A stretch of DNA of 40,349 bases from Dehalococcoidia bacterium (GCA_028822675.1 JAPKDE010000003.1:1-40349), one strand, 5' to 3'; numbered from the stretch's first letter, positions 16,303-25,872 are shown. Notes: generated from the sequence alone by a model not told the origin. Made by a program: numbers and translations.

Positions 16303-17052
16303 TTAAAAGAAGGCAGTTCCGCCGTTTACGTGTAGCGTCTGGCCGGTCATGAAGCCGCAGTCGTCGTTGATTAAGAACATGGCGGTGGCGGCAATGTCGT
16401 CCACTGTGCCCAGGCGGCGTACCGGGATGTTTGATGTTTCTTGCATCCCACCCTCGGGATACCAGGACATGTCTCTGGTGGTGTCGATCCGCCCCGGCGA
16501 GATGACGTTCACCCGGATGTTCTTGGGTCCAAACTCCGAAGCCAGTCCCCTGGCCAGCCCAATGATGCCCATCTTAGCGGCTGACACGTGGGCGCGAGTG
16601 GCCGATCCCACAAAAGCGCCGTCTCCAGTGAAAAACACCACTCGGCCGTATTCGTTCTTCTCCATGTGTGGCATGGCGGCGTGGACGCAGTAGAATGCCC
16701 CGTCCAGCACCACGCCTCGGACCAATTCCCAGTCCTCAAGCGTCAATTCGGTAAACGGTTTCTTGGGGCGAATGGCGGCGTTGCTCACCAGGATGTCCAC
16801 TCCACCGAACTGCTCAGCGGCGGCGGCGAACATACTGCTCACCTGCTTATGATCGGAGACATCTGCGACGTAGGGCAGCGCCTGCACTCCCAGCGCCCGT
16901 GCCTCGGCCGCCACAGATTCCACTTCTTCTTTATTACTCCGAGCGTTCACCACTACGTTGGCGCCCTCTGCGGCCAGTTTCAGGATGATGGCACGGCCAA
17001 TATTGCGGCCAGAGCCGGTGACCAGGGCTGTTTTGCCTTCTAATCGCTTCAT
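16303..17052 (-). CDS. SDR-family protein with atypical active site
   Basis: 249-residue short-chain dehydrogenase/reductase fold, FabG-like in length. The cofactor motif TGSGRNIG (12-19) and the SNAA motif (90-93) are present, and the C-terminus DDCGFMTGQTLHVNGG is typical. The catalytic YxxxK reads V156-SAA-K160, so the tyrosine is replaced by valine. The position of the catalytic serine (GRVVFFTG, about residue 143) is glycine. A conventional SDR proton relay is therefore missing. The codons were checked (CAC GTG TCA GCC GCT AAG) and show no frame disturbance. ATG at 17052 is preferred over the upstream extension to 17091 because GAGG lies 8 bases before it. It lies convergent to the CoA-transferase operon. 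Confidence 0.88.
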   Translation of the reverse strand: MKRLEGKTALVTGSGRNIGRAIILKLAAEGANVVVNARSNKEEVESVAAEARALGVQALPYVADVSDHKQVSSMFAAAAEQFGGVDILVSNAAIRPKKPFTELTLEDWELVRGVVLDGAFYCVHAAMPHMEKNEYGRVVFFTGDGAFVGSATRAHVSAAKMGIIGLARGLASEFGPKNIRVNVISPGRIDTTRDMSWYPEGGMQETSNIPVRRLGTVDDIAATAMFLINDDCGFMTGQTLHVNGGTAFF

Positions 17053-17126
17053 GGTGAAACCTCGGTTTAAGTGTCTAATTTCCGGTCTCAAGCACGCCTA
17101 GACACGGCCTGCGGCTGGTGGGCGAA

Positions 17127-17132
17127 ATTATA
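17127..17132 (-). promoter_or_regulatory. Extended -10 element for the SDR gene
   Basis: On the minus strand TGCTATAAT forms an extended -10 (TG-n-TATAAT) about 75 bases before the ATG at 17052. There is no good -35. Confidence 0.4.
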
Positions 17133-17195
17133 GCATGGGGCTGGTGGACTCACGGAGCAATCCCCGGTAGTAATCCATAAAGACCAATAACGTCG

Positions 17196-17201
17196 TATAA
17201 T
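17196..17201 (+). promoter_or_regulatory. Possible -10 box for the ABC transporter operon
   Basis: Perfect TATAAT, 81 bases before the start of the first permease gene, in the divergent intergenic region. A matching -35 is not evident. Confidence 0.35.
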
Positions 17202-17282
17202 CCGAAACTGTATGCCGATAATCAATATTAATTACAGACCGGGCGAACCAATCACCGGTGACTGGGAGGGCCGTTAAGTTTC

Positions 17283-20200
17283 ATGCCCCTGCTGTCCCTA
17301 GTCTCCTGGCTATTGCGCCGCCGACTGAGTCAGTCCTGGTTATTGTTGGCGGTTACCTCTTTTGGCATCCTGGCGTCGGTGACAATCATGTCCACCGGAG
17401 CCTTGTACTCCCGCGCTCTGGGTGAAGCTGGCCTGCGCCACGCAATATCCTCTTTCAGGCCCGAGGTTCACGACGCCCAAGTCATTGCGCAAAACCGGCC
17501 CCTGGGCTTGGGTGACTACCAGAAACTGGAGCAGCTGGTGGATGGAGTAGCCGAAGAGCGTTTGGGTGATTTGCATCTGAAAACCGAGCGATTTGGACGG
17601 ACCCAGGCAAATTTGATCCTGCTCGACTCGCCCACCGCGCCGATTCTCGGTTCTCCAGGAGGCCGGCCCTTCTTTCTCACTGGCTTCGAAGATCATACGG
17701 AGTTGGTCGAAGGGCGCTGGCCCGACCCCGATGCGTTAACAGACCCGAATAAGCAGGGCGATATCGAAACAGTCCTGGGGCCAGAAGCAGCCCGCAAGAT
17801 GGGCTACGACGTTGGCGACCGGATATTTCTGATTCCCCGCAGAGGCTCCTCGGAGCGAATCACATTCAAGGTTGTTGGTCTGGCTGAACCGATCGACCAT
17901 CGAGAAGAATATTGGATGGGCGCACCGATCTACTTCGATCTGCGGGCCGTTGGCGAGTCGGTGATTGTCCCTCTATTCGTCACCGAAGATGACTATTTCC
18001 AAGGCATCGGCGAGCGTTACCCGACCTTGGTGGGCGATTTTGGCTTCTACCTGTTCTTGGATGCAGCTTTTTTGACCGCCGACAATGCGAACCACGTTAA
18101 GGACCAGATTCTTGGCGTGGAGACCGATGTTAATAAGGTCTACCCACGCACATTAGTCCTGAGCCGCCTGGACCTGACAATCGAAGAGTTCGATAAAGCT
18201 CTGACGTTGGCCAGAATCCCGCTCTACTTGTACCTGTCTCTGGTTGTGGTGGTTGTGCTGTATTTCCTGGCGCTTATCACCGGGACACTGGGTCGCAGCC
18301 AAGCAGAGGAAGCGGGCCTGCTGCGTAGTCGCGGTGCCAGCATAGCGCAGGTAACCGGCGTGCTGGCGTTGGCGGAGGGCGTGGTGGTTGTCATTGCGAT
18401 GGTGGTAGGGCCTTTCTTGGCCTGGGCCGTCGTCAAGACACTGCTGCTGGACACGATAAATCCCGGAGGAGACATATCAGCACCCATTCCCTTAGGTTTG
18501 GCCGGGGATATGTTCTGGATGGGTGCCTTGGGAGGCGTGTTAGCCCTGGCGGTGCTACTGATCACGGCTACGGGCCGAGCCAAGATGGGTACGCTGGAAT
18601 CATTGCTTTCCAGAGCCAGGCCGCCATCTGTCCCTTTCCTGCACCGGTATTATCTGGACCTCTTAGCAGCGGTAATCGTGGCCATCATCTGGTTCCAGGT
18701 GCGCGGTCGCAACGGCTTTGTCGCCGAAGAACTATCATCCCAAGGGATAACTGTCGACCCAACATTGGTCCTTGGCCCAGTGCTGGGCTTGTTTGCTGCT
18801 GCGGTGCTGCTGCTGCGGATAATTCCTTTGATCGTCCGGTTGTTGGCCTGGTTGGGGACGCGCATCGGCCCCGCCTGGTTCCAGTTCTCGCTACTCCGTT
18901 TGGCCAGAGACCCCATTCCCCACGGCTCGTTGGCGGTAATCCTGATGCTGGCGGCGGCATTGGGGGTGTTTGGGGCCACCTTCCAGTCCAGCCTGTCGCA
19001 AGCGCAGAGCGATCAGGCACGGTACAGCGTGGGCGGGAACATGGTCTTGAGTGGACCAGCCCTGCCGATAGACGCTCCAGAAAAACTGGCCAGAGTGCCG
19101 GGCATTACAGCGGTCAGTCCAGTTTTCCGAGACTCGGTCACCCCTCTGGACGGTCCACGCGGCGAAAATGTGGAACTGCTGGCAGTAGACCCTCCAGCCC
19201 TGGCTAAAACCAGTTGGTTCCGGGACGATTTCTTTGAGGGCGGTCTACTAGAGATCAGCCGACTTCTCCGGCCCAGGCCATTTCCGGCCAGTCTTGTCGG
19301 CACCGGCATCCCATTGCCTGAAGATAGTGAGTCCCTGGGGATTTGGGTGGACAGCAATGCCCTGCTGGAACTTGACCTCAGGTCTGGCGTGAACCTGTGG
19401 GCCAGGCTGATGACGGCTACCGGCATCTACCGCAACATCGGCATGGGCGACATCTTGGAGACGGACAGCCCCGGTTCCTCAGGCGCTGAGATTGCCGATG
19501 TAAAAGCCGTTGACGGACGCTGGCGGCTGTTCAAAGGAGACATTCCTGAATATACCGCAGTCTCGCTGCCGCTGGAATTAGTCTCAATCTTCATCTCAAC
19601 CTCTCCCGCCAACAGATTGTCTGATGGGGCCATTCATTTGGATGATGTTACGGCTTTTGGTCCATCTACTGGCACTTTGCCAGCAGGTGTTGTACCAGCT
19701 GGTGTTGTAATAGAAGGGTTTGAGGGCGATTCACCGTGGGTGCCGTTGCTAAACCAGGATGAAATGCCGGACGTTGCTGAATCGTCTCGCTCAAGCGCAC
19801 GTAGCGGCGGGTCAGGCATGCGGTTTTCCTGGCAGGAGCCAATCTCCACCGGACAACGAGGTATCCACCTCCCGCCCGGACCATTTCCCATCCCGGCCAT
19901 CGGTGGGCCAGACTTCAGTTTGGGGCAGCAGATACGGATCAAACTGGGAGACTTGGCGGTGCCTGTCCGGTTTGTGGGTATCACCAGTCACTTCCCAACG
20001 CTAAAACCAGACCGGAGACCATTTGTGATCGTGGACCTGGCAGACTACCGAAAGTATGTTCGCCGGCTCCCTTTCAGCGCGATGGACCGGCCAGCCGAGA
20101 TGTGGCTGGCGCTGGATCCCGAGGCAGACCGAGAACAGGTCATCGCTGCGATACCGAGCCTGATACCTGGCTTGGTCTCCGTGCGTGACGCTGAAGTAGT

Positions 20201-20660
20201 GGCTGGGTTGGCCGAGCGAAACCCACTGGCCGGAGGCGGCTGGAACGGCCTGACTATCTTTAGCATGGTGGCCATTGGCATCGCTGTGCTGCTGACACTG
20301 ACCGTCCACGCGTTGGTGTCGGTCAAAACCGGGCGGATGGATCTGGCAGTTGTGCGCGTACTGGGGTTCTCGCGTCGCCAATTCATGCTGTCACTGGCTA
20401 CAGAGCGCCTGATCATCGCCGCAATAGCCATCGCCGCCGGCGCCGCCATTGGGTACTGGCCAGGGCTTCAAGTGTTGGAACTGGTTGACCTTACGCCTCA
20501 GGGGAACGCTCCGGTGCCGCCGCTCTTGCCTGCCGTGCAAGGCTGGCTGATGATGGGCGTGTTGGCCGGACTGGTGGCTGGCGTTGTGCTCTCGGTGGGA
20601 TTTGCCGTCGTGGCTGCGCGCCGACTAAACACCTCTGAAGTCCTGCGGGGTGGCGTCTAA
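17283..20660 (+). CDS. ABC transporter permease, giant FtsX-like, copy 1
   Basis: 1125-residue membrane protein with two FtsX/MacB-like permease modules. Predicted membrane segments: about 17-40, then a large extracytoplasmic domain, 313-337, 358-385, 409-430, 460-473, 495-525 and 550-568, a second large extracytoplasmic domain, and three C-terminal helices near 985-1010, 1043-1060 and 1087-1112. The second outer domain contains a jelly-roll-like part with DGAIHLDDV and VIEGFEG..W near 785-815, resembling carbohydrate-binding beta-sandwiches. FtsX-type permeases normally have 400-850 residues. Partners are the paralogous permease (one-base overlap) and two ATPases, so the four genes probably form one export or envelope-mechanotransmission complex. 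GGGAGG lies 13 bases before the ATG, so initiation may be inefficient. The substrate is unknown. Confidence 0.88.
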   Translation: MPLLSLVSWLLRRRLSQSWLLLAVTSFGILASVTIMSTGALYSRALGEAGLRHAISSFRPEVHDAQVIAQNRPLGLGDYQKLEQLVDGVAEERLGDLHLKTERFGRTQANLILLDSPTAPILGSPGGRPFFLTGFEDHTELVEGRWPDPDALTDPNKQGDIETVLGPEAARKMGYDVGDRIFLIPRRGSSERITFKVVGLAEPIDHREEYWMGAPIYFDLRAVGESVIVPLFVTEDDYFQGIGERYPTLVGDFGFYLFLDAAFLTADNANHVKDQILGVETDVNKVYPRTLVLSRLDLTIEEFDKALTLARIPLYLYLSLVVVVVLYFLALITGTLGRSQAEEAGLLRSRGASIAQVTGVLALAEGVVVVIAMVVGPFLAWAVVKTLLLDTINPGGDISAPIPLGLAGDMFWMGALGGVLALAVLLITATGRAKMGTLESLLSRARPPSVPFLHRYYLDLLAAVIVAIIWFQVRGRNGFVAEELSSQGITVDPTLVLGPVLGLFAAAVLLLRIIPLIVRLLAWLGTRIGPAWFQFSLLRLARDPIPHGSLAVILMLAAALGVFGATFQSSLSQAQSDQARYSVGGNMVLSGPALPIDAPEKLARVPGITAVSPVFRDSVTPLDGPRGENVELLAVDPPALAKTSWFRDDFFEGGLLEISRLLRPRPFPASLVGTGIPLPEDSESLGIWVDSNALLELDLRSGVNLWARLMTATGIYRNIGMGDILETDSPGSSGAEIADVKAVDGRWRLFKGDIPEYTAVSLPLELVSIFISTSPANRLSDGAIHLDDVTAFGPSTGTLPAGVVPAGVVIEGFEGDSPWVPLLNQDEMPDVAESSRSSARSGGSGMRFSWQEPISTGQRGIHLPPGPFPIPAIGGPDFSLGQQIRIKLGDLAVPVRFVGITSHFPTLKPDRRPFVIVDLADYRKYVRRLPFSAMDRPAEMWLALDPEADREQVIAAIPSLIPGLVSVRDAEVVAGLAERNPLAGGGWNGLTIFSMVAIGIAVLLTLTVHALVSVKTGRMDLAVVRVLGFSRRQFMLSLATERLIIAAIAIAAGAAIGYWPGLQVLELVDLTPQGNAPVPPLLPAVQGWLMMGVLAGLVAGVVLSVGFAVVAARRLNTSEVLRGGV

Positions 20661-23600
20661 TGATGCCAATGATCAGGTTTGCCTATGTTATGGCCGTGCG
20701 CCGAGCCGTGACTGGTTGGCGACTGGAGGCCGTACTCTTTGGCGGCATCCTTTTGGCTGTGGCCTTGATGGCCAGCGGAGTGATCTTTTCTGACCTGTTA
20801 TCCAACGCATCGTTGCGCCACGCATTGCAGGAGGCCACTCCCAAAGAGACCAACGTATCCATGAGGTCTTTTAGCAGCCAGGATGAGTCGTCAACTACCT
20901 CCGGACGACGTGCCGCTTATCAGGACCGGCTGAATTTTGCCCAAGAGAACGTCTCTTCAGTGCTATCGCCCTACATGGCGGAGGAAGCGTTGGTTTTGGA
21001 CACGGCTACCTTCTATTTTGAAGGGCGTCCCGGCATGGATGTGAACAACGACAGCCGACCCAGAGGCTCCGTGGTTTACATGTCCAGCTTTGGGACTGAC
21101 CGAGTCACACTGACTCAGGGATCCTGGCCAAGCGCAGATAATGCGGCGGAATCTGCAGACGTCCCAATGGAAGTAGTGGTGGATGGGCTGGGCCTGGATC
21201 TGCTGGGCATGGCAGTGGGCGATGTGGCGAGCATCTTCCCCGCCGCGTCCTACACCGACCCGCCGCGCTTGCCGGTGCGTATATCGGGCGTTTTTGAGCG
21301 AGTCAATCCCGATGACAAATTCTGGTATGGCGTCGATGACGACTTTAGCCTCAAGAACGACCGCTGGACCATCGTGCCCATGTTCACCAGCGAAGAGGCT
21401 GTCATCAACCGAGTGATTGGCCAATACCCAACGCTCTACACCGATGTCACTTGGTTCTATTATTTGGACCGGGAGAACCTGCGGGCCAACGACGTTCGAG
21501 ACCTACGAACAACACTTTTAAGGGTCGAGAATGGCATAAGATTCGAGCTTAAGAACTCCAGTTCATCCATTAGGTTGGACACGCTTCTAAGCGACTTTGA
21601 CGAGCAACTAATCCTGGCCAGGGTTCCTCTGTTCTTGGTGGTGTTCCTAATCACCGGGATTCTGCTCTATTACCTGGCTTTGGTGGCTGGGTTGATTGTC
21701 CGTTCCCGCTCCAGTGAGATTGCCATGCTCAAGAGCCGGGGTGCGACCACGACTCAGATTGGCATAATGGGCCTGGGAGAGGGTCTGCTATTAGGCATTC
21801 CGGCGGTGATCATCGGCCCGTTCCTAGCGATGCTCGTGGTCAAGGTGCTGGGCAACGTTTTCTTTGGGCTGGGCGGCGGGGCTGATGAAATCTCTGGGGT
21901 TCCGGTGGTTGTGTCTCAGGGTGCCATGATTCTAGGACTAATCGGCGGCGGGCTTGCCGTGTTGGTGTTCACTTTGGCCACCGTGGCGGCGGCTAGGCAC
22001 GGAATCATCGAAGCCAAACAGTCCGGCGCTCGCCCGCCAACGGCGTCATTCTTGCACCGCTACTACCTGGATGTCGTCGCCCTGGGTCTGATCCTGCTGA
22101 TCTGGTTCCAAGCCAGAAGCCGGGGCGCGTTCCTGATCCAATCGCCGGATAGTACCGAGTTGAAGCTGGATTTTGTTGGTCTGCTCATCCCCGCCCTATT
22201 ACTGCTGGCCGTTGGGTTGGTGGTGATGCGGGTATTCCCATGGTTTGCGCTGCTCCTGTCACGCCTGGCTGGGCCTGTTGCCCCTTCCTGGTTGGTGCAC
22301 TCCCTGCGGCACGTGGCCCGCGACCCAATAGTGCCTGGCATCCTAATCGTACTGCTGACTATGTCTACGGCTCTGGGTGTCATTGGCAGCGCCTTCAGTT
22401 CCACTCTGGAGCGCAGTCAAAAAGAACGCGCGCTATATTCGGCGGGGGCTGACCTGAGGGTACGGCATATCGGCGTATCCAGCGTAAAGCCTGGTGGTCG
22501 GTTTGCCGAAAACGTAGCTGAGAATTCGGCCGTGGTCAGTGCGGCTGATGTGTTCCGCACCAACGGGCAGATCACGTCCACTGGGTTCAGTGATCCAGCC
22601 GTTATTCTGGCAGTGGACTCTGCGAAAATTGCTGACGTTGCCTGGTTTAGAGACGACTTGGCCGATGGAAAGTCGATGAGTGACTTGGCTGAGTTGCTGG
22701 GAGACGGGCCGGAGGCTCCGCAAGGACTAGAGCTTCCTGACGACGTAATTGGCTTGTCTGCATGGGTGCAACCCACAGGGCTGGACGGCGGTGCGAACCT
22801 CTGGGCGAGACTGCGCGACGCCAACGGCGTTTACTTTGATACCTGGGTGGGAACCTTGGGAAACCAAGGCTGGAACAAGATTCAGTCAGACCTTTCACCG
22901 GTGATTGCGGCCGGACGCCGTCTCGTTAACGACACACGTCGAGGCACTCTTGTGCGGCCATTCACGCTGCAATCATTTCAGGTTACCAACCGCCTTGGCG
23001 GGTTTGGGTCTGACGGCCTGGGGGCCATCTTCTTGGGAAAGTTAGAGGCGGTGACCACCAGCGGGCCGGTCCTGCTGGCCGATTTTGAGTCGTCTGACGG
23101 CTGGTCCGTAGTCGAAGACTTCTCACGGCCTGGACTGTACGCATTGGAGACCAGCGGGTCGGCAGGGGGTGGACAATTTCCAGTATCGACACGCTTCAGT
23201 TGGGCCAGTGGCGGCGTTGGGCTGCGGGGTCTGAGGCCTGGCCCTACAGAAGCCCCAATAGCCGCGGTGGTTAACTCAGAGTTTTTGGAACTGGCCGATG
23301 CTGGTATGGGTGACGACGTGATTTTGGGACTGTCCACCTACTCGATTCGGGTGAACGTCGTCGGTGTGGCTGATTATTTCCCCACGCTGGACCCCGGAGA
23401 CAAACCGTTTGTGGTGTTGGATCTGGACAGTCTTGAGGCTGTGGCCAACCAACATAGCCCAGTCCCAATGGCCGGAGCCAATGAGATTTGGGTGAACCTG
23501 GAATCTTTCTCTGCGGACATGCCGGATGATTTCGATCAGACCGGTGCGGTTGGCGATGCCGATAATGTGGCCGCATTCATGCGAGAACTCGGGGTCAACA

Positions 23601-24094
23601 TCAGAGACGTTTATGACGCCGAGGAAATGGTGGTCTCCCGGGTCGACCAACCGCTAGTCAACGCCGGTTGGGGCGCGTTGCTAGTGTTGTTGTTCTTGGC
23701 GGTAGCCCTAGCCACGGGCTCAGGAGTGATGTTATTTTCGTTCCTGGACACTAAGGAGCGTCAGACAGAATTTGCCCTGCTCCGCACCCTGGGTTCCACC
23801 GGCGGCCAGATGCGGGGCATCGTGTGGTTTAATCTATTCCTCATCGTCATCTGCGGCGTGGCTCTGGGCACCTGGGTGGGCCAGTTGATCGGTTCAAGTC
23901 TGCTGCCGCTCATGGAACTGGCTGAAGAAGGCGAGCGTGTGACACCGCCCATGGCGTTTACGACCAATTGGCTGTCGCTTTTGGTGTCGTATTCGGTCCT
24001 GGCGGCAGTCACATTAGTAACTGTGATCTGGCTTGCCTGGTTGAGCGCCAAAATACAGGTGCAGCAGGTCCTCAGGATGGGAGACGCAGGATGA
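20660..24094 (+). CDS. ABC transporter permease, giant FtsX-like, copy 2
   Basis: 1144-residue paralogue of the preceding gene with the same layout: an N-terminal helix near 20-43, an outer domain, a helix cluster beginning near 321-346 with the cytoplasmic segment RSRSSEIAMLKSRGATTTQ, a second outer domain with GAIFLGKLEAVT and ADFESSDGWSVVED near 790-815, and three C-terminal helices after about 1010. The charged loop between helices (E-x-A-x-L-x-S-R-G-A) is the usual contact with the ATPase. It starts within the stop codon of copy 1 (TAATG). Its own stop overlaps a 24-residue open frame leading to the first ATPase. Presumed to heterodimerise with copy 1. Confidence 0.88.
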   Translation: MMPMIRFAYVMAVRRAVTGWRLEAVLFGGILLAVALMASGVIFSDLLSNASLRHALQEATPKETNVSMRSFSSQDESSTTSGRRAAYQDRLNFAQENVSSVLSPYMAEEALVLDTATFYFEGRPGMDVNNDSRPRGSVVYMSSFGTDRVTLTQGSWPSADNAAESADVPMEVVVDGLGLDLLGMAVGDVASIFPAASYTDPPRLPVRISGVFERVNPDDKFWYGVDDDFSLKNDRWTIVPMFTSEEAVINRVIGQYPTLYTDVTWFYYLDRENLRANDVRDLRTTLLRVENGIRFELKNSSSSIRLDTLLSDFDEQLILARVPLFLVVFLITGILLYYLALVAGLIVRSRSSEIAMLKSRGATTTQIGIMGLGEGLLLGIPAVIIGPFLAMLVVKVLGNVFFGLGGGADEISGVPVVVSQGAMILGLIGGGLAVLVFTLATVAAARHGIIEAKQSGARPPTASFLHRYYLDVVALGLILLIWFQARSRGAFLIQSPDSTELKLDFVGLLIPALLLLAVGLVVMRVFPWFALLLSRLAGPVAPSWLVHSLRHVARDPIVPGILIVLLTMSTALGVIGSAFSSTLERSQKERALYSAGADLRVRHIGVSSVKPGGRFAENVAENSAVVSAADVFRTNGQITSTGFSDPAVILAVDSAKIADVAWFRDDLADGKSMSDLAELLGDGPEAPQGLELPDDVIGLSAWVQPTGLDGGANLWARLRDANGVYFDTWVGTLGNQGWNKIQSDLSPVIAAGRRLVNDTRRGTLVRPFTLQSFQVTNRLGGFGSDGLGAIFLGKLEAVTTSGPVLLADFESSDGWSVVEDFSRPGLYALETSGSAGGGQFPVSTRFSWASGGVGLRGLRPGPTEAPIAAVVNSEFLELADAGMGDDVILGLSTYSIRVNVVGVADYFPTLDPGDKPFVVLDLDSLEAVANQHSPVPMAGANEIWVNLESFSADMPDDFDQTGAVGDADNVAAFMRELGVNIRDVYDAEEMVVSRVDQPLVNAGWGALLVLLFLAVALATGSGVMLFSFLDTKERQTEFALLRTLGSTGGQMRGIVWFNLFLIVICGVALGTWVGQLIGSSLLPLMELAEEGERVTPPMAFTTNWLSLLVSYSVLAAVTLVTVIWLAWLSAKIQVQQVLRMGDAG

Positions 24095-24165
24095 TTAAAT
24101 TAGGGACTTCCTGTATAGCCAAACCCAAAACAACCCAGGTTTTAGGCATGGGAGACAATACATGA
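24091..24165 (+). CDS. Possible 24-residue coupling ORF
   Basis: Starts in the ATGA of the copy-2 permease stop and ends in the ATGA of the first ATPase start, so both ends overlap by four bases. GGGAGAC precedes both the short ORF and the ATPase. It begins MIKLGTSC and ends GMGDNT. It has no recognised domain. It may only serve to couple translation across the gap, or be chance. Confidence 0.35.
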   Translation: MIKLGTSCIAKPKTTQVLGMGDNT

Positions 24166-25109
24166 CACAGTTGAGCGAATATCTGACCAATCAGAGCGGC
24201 AATCCCGGTCCGGTTCAGCAAGACGGCCCGTATATCAACTGCAATGACCTCTTCAAGATCTACAAACGCGCCGATCTGGAAGTGGTGGCCCTGCGCGGGT
24301 TGGACCTGACCGTGGAACCCGGGGAGCTGATTGCGATCATCGGGGCGAGTGGCAGTGGAAAAAGTACGTTGCTAAACATCTTGGCCGGCTTGGACCGTCC
24401 ATCTGCAGGTCAGGTTATGGTCGGCTCCAGAGATTTACTGGACGTGTCTGATAATGACCTGGTGATGTACCGACGCTCTGAGGTCGGTTTTGTCTGGCAG
24501 GCCACTGCCAGAAACCTGGTGCCCTACCTAACGGTGGGCGATAACATCGAACTGCCCATGGCTCTGACCGGCCAATCGGCCAAGGCTCGCCGAGCCTGGT
24601 CCAGTGAATTATTAGAATCCTTTGGCATCGCCGACAAGGCCAAACGGCTTCCCTACCAGCTGTCCGGCGGCGAACAGCAACGGGCCGCCATTGCCGTGGG
24701 CCTGGCCAACAAGCCGCCCCTGCTGCTGGCTGATGAACCCACCGGCGAGTTGGATACGGAAAACGCCGACAGTATCTTTGAGATGATTCGCGGTTTGAAC
24801 CGTGCCTACGGAGTCACGGTGGTCACCGTGACTCACTACGCCGGAGTCTCCCAGTTTGTGGACCGGGTTGTTCACATTCGAGACGGACGAATTGGTTCCG
24901 AGACTTTCCCCAGGCCGGATTACCGACGAGATGGCGACATGGTGCAGGATGAGTTCGTGGTGGTAGACCAGTCTGGGCGGCTTCAGCTTCCGCTGGAACT
25001 GGCCGACCGGTTTCGCAGCGGTGGTTTGGCCAAGATACAGGTTGAAGATGGTCAAATCATCATCGACCCGCCCAGCACAAACCCTCGGCAGACCCGCAGC
25101 CGTAGTTAG
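24162..25109 (+). CDS. ABC transporter ATP-binding protein with AbrB-like C-terminal tail
   Basis: 315-residue ATPase of the LolD/MacB type that pairs with FtsX-like permeases. Walker [10 protein letters not shown] (61-69), Q-loop Q113, signature LSGGEQQR (167-174), Walker [13 protein letters not shown] with D191/E192, and H-loop H225 are all intact. Residues about 262-303 form an extra domain: [20 protein letters not shown] followed by [15 protein letters not shown]. This has the pattern of a SpoVT-AbrB swapped-hairpin unit (hydrophobic strand, G-R-L-x-L/I-P, short helix, strands). Typical LolD-like ATPases end near residue 230-240. GGGAGAC lies 6 bases before the ATG. It follows the permease pair and precedes the second ATPase. 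Confidence 0.92.
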   Translation: MTQLSEYLTNQSGNPGPVQQDGPYINCNDLFKIYKRADLEVVALRGLDLTVEPGELIAIIGASGSGKSTLLNILAGLDRPSAGQVMVGSRDLLDVSDNDLVMYRRSEVGFVWQATARNLVPYLTVGDNIELPMALTGQSAKARRAWSSELLESFGIADKAKRLPYQLSGGEQQRAAIAVGLANKPPLLLADEPTGELDTENADSIFEMIRGLNRAYGVTVVTVTHYAGVSQFVDRVVHIRDGRIGSETFPRPDYRRDGDMVQDEFVVVDQSGRLQLPLELADRFRSGGLAKIQVEDGQIIIDPPSTNPRQTRSRS

Positions 25110-25114
25110 CAGCC

Positions 25115-25144
25115 GGATTTACCGGGCTTGGATTTACCAGGCTT
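25115..25144. repeat. Tandem 15-bp repeat, two copies
   Basis: GGATTTACC(G/A)GGCTT occurs at 25115-25129 and 25130-25144 with one difference, in the gap between the two ATPase genes. Confidence 0.7.
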
Positions 25145-25164
25145 GAAATATTAGGAGTTAAGCA

Positions 25165-25872
25165 GTGGTGGCTAGCGAACCAAATATAACGGCCAGGGTC
25201 GGCCCGGTGATTACAGCGGTCGGTGTCAGTCGTGTCTTCGGCTCCGGTGATACCGCCGTGACTGCTTTGGCCACCATTAATTTGACCGTGGAACGGGGTG
25301 ATTTTCTGGCGGTCACCGGTCGCTCCGGCTCCGGCAAGACCACATTGTTGAACCTGCTCTCCGGGCTGGACCGCCCCAGCTCCGGCACCGTCGAATTTGA
25401 CTGCGAAGACCTGGCTAAGTTGAAAGAGGCTGATATGGTTGATATGCGCCGGCACAAGATCGGTTTCGTGTTCCAGTCATTTGGGTTGATGCCATTGCTT
25501 TCGGCCCAGGAGAACGTGGAGCTGCCGCTGCACATCGGCGGAGTGTCATGGCGGGAACGCCGACAGCGGGCACACGACGCTCTGGAGGCTGTCGGCTTGG
25601 GCTCCAGGGCCAGACACCGCCCATTTGAACTGTCCGGCGGCGAACAGCAGCGCGTGTCCATCGCCCGGGCCTTGGTGACCGGGCCGGAGGTGGTGTTCGC
25701 CGATGAGCCCACAGGAGAACTGGACACCGCCTCCGCTCGTTCCATAGCTGAGACATTGGGTGAAGTCGCAGCATCCAGGCGGGCCACCGTCATTGTGGCC
25801 ACCCACGACCTCGACTTGGCCGCCACGGCCCAACGCCGCCTGGACCTGGTCGACGGCGCGATTGTGTTTTAG
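25165..25872 (+). CDS. ABC transporter ATP-binding protein (LolD/MacB type)
   Basis: 235-residue ATPase without extra domains. Walker A GRSGSGKTT (52-60), Q104, signature LSGGEQQR (156-163), Walker [13 protein letters not shown] (D180/E181) and H214 are intact, so it should be active. It starts with GTG at 25165, supported by AGGAG 7 bases upstream; a second GTG follows directly at 25168. It is the last gene of the four-gene transporter operon. Two ATPases for two permeases suggests either a heterodimeric ATPase pair in one complex or two related transporters. Confidence 0.92.
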   Translation: MVASEPNITARVGPVITAVGVSRVFGSGDTAVTALATINLTVERGDFLAVTGRSGSGKTTLLNLLSGLDRPSSGTVEFDCEDLAKLKEADMVDMRRHKIGFVFQSFGLMPLLSAQENVELPLHIGGVSWRERRQRAHDALEAVGLGSRARHRPFELSGGEQQRVSIARALVTGPEVVFADEPTGELDTASARSIAETLGEVAASRRATVIVATHDLDLAATAQRRLDLVDGAIVF

